DNA of 64,000 nucleotides, from assembly GCA_030248195.1 (NCBI GenBank), contig JASAND010012559.1, positions 1 to 64,000 of the forward strand, in the 5' to 3' direction. The notes beneath the pieces were generated by a model. That model was given only the letters and a program-made list of their open reading frames with translations, was not told the origin of the DNA and ran no database searches. Both the position numbers and the translations under genes were made by a program. The DNA comes from Trissonchulus latispiculum (Eukaryota; Nematoda; Enoplea; Enoplida; Ironidae). How positions within the stretch are numbered: position 1 is the first letter of the stretch; each line of letters opens with the position of its first letter. Of this stretch, positions 49,301 through 64,000 are shown piece after piece.

Positions 49301-51230
49301 ATCACTTGCTGCTACTCCGATTTCAGCGTAGGGACAGATCGGTATAATTTATTGTTCGCTTCGAATCATAAACATTTCGTTCTAGTTTCACTAGTAAGAC
49401 CATTCACATTCATTAAATCTGTAACATCTACTATTGTATATAGTCAAAGATACGGGGTCAACGGGACGGGCCTCCCACACGTCCTATCCCCCTGCAAATA
49501 TACTCAAAGATAAAAAGTTTAAGAAACGTAGTCAAACAGAAGCACTCAGAGCTTACCAAAATTTAACAATTTCGCCATTTACGTAAAACCGTATGTAAAG
49601 TAGACCTCTCCATTTTTCATTAGGATTCCACACAGAGAATTGCATGATATTTTCCGTGTGAACTTCATCCGTTATTGTGATGGAGGCGGTGAGATGATAC
49701 GAAAGTTAGGCTTGTTTTTATCGTTTTACTTTGAAAGCCACTATTGAAACAGGACAGAAGTAATCTCAATAGCTTAGTAGCAAAATTTTTATTTCCTTAA
49801 TTCTAAATTGTAGGGCTCTACTCTGAAACATAAGCTTAGCGCCTGCAATCGGCCTTTCACGTTTTCTGGAAAAATCCTGGAAAAAAATAACTTGCAACTG
49901 TGATGTGTGCCAAAATCGCCTCTTATAAACTACATAAGTGGTCGATCTACGAACCAATGTAAAGAATTGCCCTCTTGCCTATCAAAAGCACGCCCCACAA
50001 GCGAATACCTGTTTACCTCACTTTACCAAAACGACACGAAATATATACAGCGGACAGAGCTGGTGAGCTGTCGCGAGGCCTCTCCACAGAGATAACCAAG
50101 GTGAATAACTCCGACTGCATCGGGGTTATCCACATTGGATGTAGGAAGCTTAAGTCAGAGGATCACCCCTACACTTTTATGTGCCGATAAGCTGGACAAA
50201 CCATTGAAGTCAGCACAGAAGGCTAAACATTTACACCTAGTGAAGTGTACCGGTGTGGTCGGTCACCTCACTGAGGCGGTACTGATCTGTCCTGGTCGAC
50301 CTCCATCCGTCCTTACTAATTCCTCGGTGTGTCACCAGATAGCGGGTTTGCATACCTGTAGAAATGGCTGTTGGTGTCAGCAGGGATTGGCAGCATGTCC
50401 CCTGCTGACGGATTGGATTTTACCTGTTTTCCGCCCTCTGTGCTGCCGAAGCAAACATGACCGGAAATACTGGTGGAGCGTCTGTTTGATGCCTTTCTAA
50501 AAACGTAGTTCTGTAGTTTTAAAACTTCCACTCTTCTGGAGTCGAAAGAACCCACGATTTCCGAATTTTTGCTTTTCTCTCGACCATTCCCATCCTGACC
50601 GACCAACTTCTCGCTGTAACGCGGTACTGGAGGAACTGTTGTTGTGATTTCCGGGCCCGTCAGCCTAGAAGGCTATACGAGGCACATCAACCATTTGAAG
50701 TCCAGCACACGTCTTCGCAGTTCGCTAGTCACCAGCACATCATTCAGAAAACCGGAATAGGCAAGAATGTCGAGAGGCAAGCAACCGCTCAGTAGCATAA
50801 TTTAAGCACTTGGATGGCATCAGTGTAATTCGACATGATTATGCCATGCCCCCGGGAACAGAGCCCATTTGCGCCGTTAATGAGACGGATGCCAGGGAAC
50901 ACCGGTGGGATCTCCATTTGATGGGGCACGTCACGTCCCCATCGGATTTTCCACGGAGGTGGCATCTTCCATAACTGGAGGAATCACCTTTCTCGTCTTG
51001 ACTGCTAATTCTTGTAGCTCTACACACCATCTGCTCATGCCTGTAGCAGAGCAGATTTTGGAGCAGTACCTTTTCGGATCGCCCCACACGTTCGCCCCCA
51101 CTTTTTCGGGCTTTCCCCACACTCACCATAAGGCGCCCATGAAATGACAAATATTACGGATTTTTGGTTAAAACTTGCCAACATTTTGCAGCTTCACCGG
51201 AATTTTTGGTCAAAAATCCTCTATTCTTTT
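49301..51230. other. Region upstream of TRIM23; no gene recognised
   Basis: Contains a locally less AT-rich block at about 49960-51130. Minus-strand frames such as SATGMSRWCVELQELAVK (about 51050) and YSGFLNDVLVTSELRRRV (about 50720) look protein-like but lack start, splice or domain support. They may be remnants of a degraded retroelement or pseudogene. The TRIM23 promoter should lie just right of 49300. No clear core element was seen. Confidence 0.35.
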
Positions 51231-53669
51231 TAGAGATGAAACCGGGTCACTATTTACTGACCCGGTGACCCGGTCGACCCCTGACCCGGTGACCCGGTAT
51301 TTTTGAAAATTCAGGTTGAAGCTTGGAAAATATTAAAAATACCTTATTGGGGTGCGGTGAGTGTTTTTTTACCATTTTGGACATTTTTGACGACTAAAAT
51401 ATCAAGTTAGGCAAAAGTTTTGCTTTCCTCAACGTAGTAGCATTGGAAAGTGAATATTGTAAGTAAGCCAAAACCAAAACCAAAACGAAAACGATTTGCA
51501 CGATTTTGCATTCAATGTGAAGTAAACTACATAACTTTTTGATTCAAACAAATTGGAACAAAATACTTTGCCATAGTCATAACATCATCTAATTCTAATC
51601 ATAGGGTTTAACATTAGCACTTTTCTGTTTTATCATAATATATTTTAAAGTCTGACACAAAAATGTGTGTACAAAATCTGTAAGGCCTCCAGTGAACTCA
51701 ATATACGTCGTAACCCCATAAAACCATATATTTTCGGAATCCTTGCAGCGAGACAAACATTTTTATAAAATTTAAAATTTTTTAAAATTTCAAAATTTTT
51801 AAAATATCGGTTTTTCGGGGAATTTTTTCGGACCGTGCAAGCTATTCAGCTCATTCTTTCACAAAAATTTTCCCGTCCGAAGACGCATCGATTGACACAA
51901 GAACGAAAAAAATCGGTTGAGAAATAAGGATTTTATTCCAAAATTTCGTTTTTCCATTTCCTTTGATGTTTGCCGCTTTTTGCAACTTTGACTGGTTATT
52001 ACTCGCGACTCGCTCACCCGAAAAATTATTCGATTAGATTTTCAGGACCGCCTAGGCGCCCGCTTTCACCTGATATATGTGGTATTTCAAAATTTGAAAA
52101 TCGATTTTTTTGAAAAATACCACTTTTTGACCCAAAATTTCGGCATAGCAATTCTGGCAAAAGTGAGTAAAAATAACATAATCATAAAATTCAAGCTGAG
52201 CTGAATCCAATGATATAAAGCTTTTGTTGCTACGAATTATATTGCGCCAGCAATGAATTTTTAAACAATATCCCTTATTTCAGCTGGTTTTTGGCTCTCT
52301 TTGATGTTGCCGCCGTGATTTGAATGAAGCAGTGTAAACTAGCAAAACCAGCTGAAATAAGGGATATTGTTTAAAAATTCATTGCTGGCGCAATATAATT
52401 CGTACCAACAAAAGCTTTATATCGTTGGATTCAGCTCAGCTTGAATTTTATGATTATATTATTTTTATTCACTTTTGCCAGAATTGCTATGCCGAAATTT
52501 TGGGTCAAAAAGTGGTATTTTTCAAAAAAATCGATTTTCAAATTTTGAAATACCACATATATCAGGTGAAAGCAGGCGCCTAGGCGGTCCTGAAAATCTA
52601 ATCGAATAATTTTTCGGGTGAGCGAGTCGCGAGTAATAACCAGTCAAAGTTGCAAAAAGCGGCAAACATCAAAGGAAATGGAAAAACGAAATTTTGGAAT
52701 AAAATGCTTATTTCTCAACCGATTTTTTTCGTTCTTGTATCAATCGATGCGTCTTCGGGCGGGACAATTTTTGTGAAAGAATGAGCTGAATAGCTTGCAC
52801 GGTCCGAAAAAATTCCCCGAAAAACCGATATTTTAAAATTTTTGAAATTTTAAAAAATTTTAAATTTTATAAATATGTTTGTCTCGCTGCAAGGATTCCG
52901 AAAATATATGCTTATATGGGGTTACGACGTATATTGAGTTCACTGGAGGCCTTACAGATTTTGTACACACATTTTTGTGTCAGACTTTAGTAAAACATTT
53001 AATTTAGTTGTATGATTGAAGTTTCAGTCAGCGGACTTTCTTTGGAAATATTTTTTCATATGGCTAGGATTCAGAGAATGTGAAATAAAATCAATCACAA
53101 TTGGTTCCTGAAAATATGTAGTAACATATGAAAATATTTAATATGAAAATATAACAATTGCAAAAAATGCAAAGTAAAACTCAGAATCTGTAAACCTTGT
53201 TTTGCTGAGATCCTTCTTACCGAGATTTGAAACCCACAGTCTGACCCTCTCCCTCCAAAAATAATAGCATGGAGAATTTTAGATTTTAAAATAAAGATTT
53301 CAGAACTCTCACGGCCCATGTAATAGTTTTCATTTTCTAGTTAAGATTCAACGCAATCACTGTAGTTTCAGATCAAGGTCCAAGCTTGACAGGACATTAC
53401 AAATATTATGAGGACACTACTATAGCGACAAGCATTTAAAAAACTACACGATTAAGTTAAGAATATTTCTATTGCTAGTTTTTGAGTAATTGTTGAAGTT
53501 TTCAGTTGGCAAAAATTGGTAAAACGTTGAAAAATTTCCTATAACAGCAAAAAAATTCCTCCAATCAAAAATACCGGGTCAAGACCGGGTCAGAGCTCCT
53601 GACCCGGTGACCCGGTCCATATAGTAACCCGAACTGACCCGGTGACCCGGTTTCATCTCTGATTCTTTT
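51223..53669. mobile_element. hAT-like MITE with GGTGACCC arrays enclosing a giant palindrome
   Basis: The element spans 51231-53661 with ends TAGAGATGAAACCGGGTCA and TGACCCGGTTTCATCTCTG. The exact 8-bp duplication ATTCTTTT is at 51223-51230 and 53662-53669. Repeated GACCCGGTGACCCGG blocks are at both subterminal regions. It encodes nothing. A 1.34-kb palindrome sits inside. Confidence 0.88.
51648..52987. repeat. 1.34-kb near-perfect palindrome
   Basis: The left arm 51648-52290 and right arm 52345-52987 are inverse copies with few differences, separated by about 54 bases. Matching landmarks are AGTCTGACACAAAAATGTGT at both outer ends, CGCCTAGGCGGTCC-type sequence mid-arm, and CCCTTATTTCAGCTGGTTTT at the centre. 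It would form a long hairpin as RNA or single-stranded DNA. Confidence 0.92.
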
Positions 53670-54810
53670 AATAAAACTGAATGACTGAGCACTTTTAAAA
53701 AGGGTACTCGGGTTTTTGGACTTTAAAACCGCACTTGCCCCTGAAATTCATTCAAATTTTAATCCGCCATGCAAGCAATTAGAAAGCGGCTTTACATGTG
53801 CATTTTTGGGACAATTGCTATTTTGGGCTATTTTTTCCGGGTTTTGCGTTTTGTCCTTCTGTTCAGGTGAAATAAGCGTCCAAACTTGAAAATTTTGATG
53901 AAAATCAGACAAAATTTAAATTTTTCGAATAAAATTGAGCTTGTTTAATCTATGTGGGCGTGTGAAAATTAACAAAATCCGTGACTATCGATTTTTGACC
54001 GAAGTAACCCGTTAGTTTGTGACTGAATATTCATATGTTCCACCTTGTCGTAAGCCTGGTATCCCAATCTCATGATTTGTGCTTTAGTGTCCTCACAAGA
54101 AGTATGAACGTAGCCTCCAGAGCACAAAAAATACAAAGCAAAAGAATAAAAACTATAAACCAGTATAGTCAATGACACACATTTGGCTTTAGATGTACTC
54201 CAACAATAGGGAAATGATTCAGAACCCAAACAAAATCTTGTATTAATCACTTCCATAAAAACCTCTATGCCTTAAGAATTCCTCTACAAAAAAGCCCTAC
54301 GCTCCGTTTTTAAGCTAGTATAATTGTCCGTTCTGCTCTTCACAAATATAGTATCAATCCAAGATTCCATCCCAGACATAACCTCGAACGAGAAGTGCGT
54401 TTACACAAATTATGGAAACGCAGCTTCAGGACCATCCTCTTAGGGCCTATTTCATATACATTCCAATTGTTACATTGAAACTACAATGTAACATAGGAAC
54501 TGAATTTCAGTTTCATATACATGCTTGCCTACGAACAAAAAATAAATGGAATCTTGATCTTGTATGTACATATCCTCTATCTACTCACAGGAAAGAATAT
54601 TCCTACATCAAATCACTTGAGATTCAATAACAAAGATAGAAGAATTTAATCTATGACCATAATGAACAAATTCAGTACTACAAAATATGCAACTGCCACC
54701 CGTGAAGCACAGGATACTATTGTAATCACTGAATGAAAAATAGAGCAGACAAGATTAGTTAACAGTTAGCTGACTTGTTGTTATAAGAGCTTTGGACAAA
54801 AGATAAAAAT

Positions 54811-63113
<8,303 letters not shown>

Positions 63114-63189
63114 CTAAAACAAAACAACACTTTTAGAGCAAAAACGAATTTTCGTAGAAAAATTCCATTTGTGCCTAATTTATTCCATG

Positions 63190-63385
63190 CGTAAACTTTT
63201 TAAAAATTTCAGCGGTCCTTTGAAATGTAAAGAATTAACGATTTGAACACCGATTTTATTTGCAAAAGCAAAAAATTCCTCAACTTCTGGGGGGCTCCGC
63301 CCCCAGACTCCCTTCCCTGGTACACAAATTTTTCAGTCGGAACACGCACTCCCTTAAGAAAATCCTGGATCCGCCAGTGACGTGA
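63190..63385. repeat. GGATCCGCCAGTG MITE end
   Basis: Shares AAAGAATTAACGATTTGAA-like and ATCCTGGATCCGCCAGTG sequence with 22430-22604 in TRIM23 intron 8. Contains GGGGGGCTCCGCCCCCAG. Non-coding. Confidence 0.6.
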
Positions 63386-64000
63386 AGTGATCATATGCGG
63401 CGCAGTGTTTCGTGGCTTTACTGTACTTATGCCTATTGTTTGAAGTTACCGCTTTGCGATAACAAAACTACAAACTGTCCTTCTGCCTACAAATCAAAAC
63501 TACAAATTTAACTTGTGCCTACAATTTGACCTTTACTAATCAAAACTGTCCTTCTGCCTACAAATGCATACCGTAATACTTAGATCTTTTACAAACAAAA
63601 TAACAAAGATTTTTGTCAAAGTAACAAGAAAGTTTAGGTATCAAGGCAAGGTGAAGGGCCTTTCCAAGACAGAGTAAAATAGAGTAGAGTTGAATAGGGT
63701 AGAGTAGAGTTGAGTAGAGTATATACATAGAGTAGAATTAAAATTAACTTTTTCATGAAACCTTGTACTTAATTTTAACTCTACGTGTTATAACTCTGTT
63801 TAACTCTGCTGGGTTAAAAACTAGAAACTTAGTTTAGTTGTATTCATTCATTTAGATATAAAGATGACTTCTTAACTACAACTAACGCATGAGTAATAAT
63901 GGTTCAAAGTTGATATTTCCAAACGGAATCAGCACCTTAATCCACTGGCTTATTTTTAGGCCAAAATTTATGGGGGGGGGGCGATATGGGGGGGGGCAAA
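63386..64000. other. MEPCE intron/upstream sequence, no exon seen
   Basis: Contains a TAGAG/GAGTA-rich stretch (about 63670-63735) loosely inverted to TAACTCT repeats at 63775-63815, a probable short MITE. The window ends in G runs. The preceding MEPCE exon was not found. Confidence 0.4.

Noticed and set aside
50316..51150. Protein-like minus-strand frames at 50.3-51.1 kb
   Set aside because: Short segments look coding but have stops between them, no consistent splice chain and no family I recognise. Possibly a decayed retroelement.

Overview
This is an intron-rich, AT-rich stretch of an animal nuclear genome, most likely a marine or other non-vertebrate metazoan. The evidence is canonical GT-AG introns, three recognisable metazoan genes, tRNA-derived SINEs, many hAT-type miniature transposons, a truncated non-LTR retrotransposon and a complete Polinton/Maverick. 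I cannot name the species. All exons were read by eye from splice sites and reading phase. In each host gene the summed exon lengths stay in frame.

Host genes are all on the minus strand. (1) Positions 126-8931 hold the extracellular half of a latrophilin/Cirl-type adhesion GPCR: signal peptide, SUEL lectin, Thr-rich linker, HormR, GAIN and GPS. The seven-helix part lies beyond position 1. (2) Positions 20344-49300 hold a TRIM23 orthologue (RING, two B-boxes, coiled coil, ARF GTPase). It has 12 coding exons and about 598 residues, and is interrupted by a 21.4-kb intron. (3) Positions 54811-63113 hold the 3' part of a MEPCE/Bin3 (7SK RNA methylphosphate capping enzyme) gene. Its 5' exons lie beyond position 64000.

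The centrepiece is a 14.2-kb Polinton/Maverick (adintovirus-like element) at 28183-42403. It sits in the large TRIM23 intron, in the opposite orientation to the host gene, with imperfect 0.37-kb terminal inverted repeats. Twelve plus-strand reading frames are open with no visible break: protein-primed DNA polymerase B, a small membrane protein, a zinc-finger/NADAR protein, packaging ATPase, a small basic hydrophobic-tail protein, a conserved unknown, a chromodomain integrase, penton-like minor capsid protein, a small basic GG-containing protein, major capsid protein, adenain-type protease and a TBP-like protein. The structural block is extremely compact, with overlapping stop and start codons. 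The replication, packaging, integration and capsid set is standard for Polintons. The two unusual cargoes are the NADAR (ADP-ribose N-glycosidase family) protein fused to C2H2 fingers, and the two-repeat TATA-binding-protein-like protein. Together they suggest an element that may remove ADP-ribose marks and redirect host RNA polymerase II.

The rest is repeats. There are 163-bp and 147-bp tandem arrays directly left of the Polinton. Several hAT-type MITEs have exact 8-bp target duplications and subterminal simple-repeat arrays (GGATC, CCGAGA, GGTGACCC). A 1.34-kb near-perfect palindrome is nested in one of them. There are also foldback elements in the MEPCE introns, long (TA)n tracts, and a 5'-truncated LINE in TRIM23 intron 1. 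The 9-20 kb interval contains no gene I can support.
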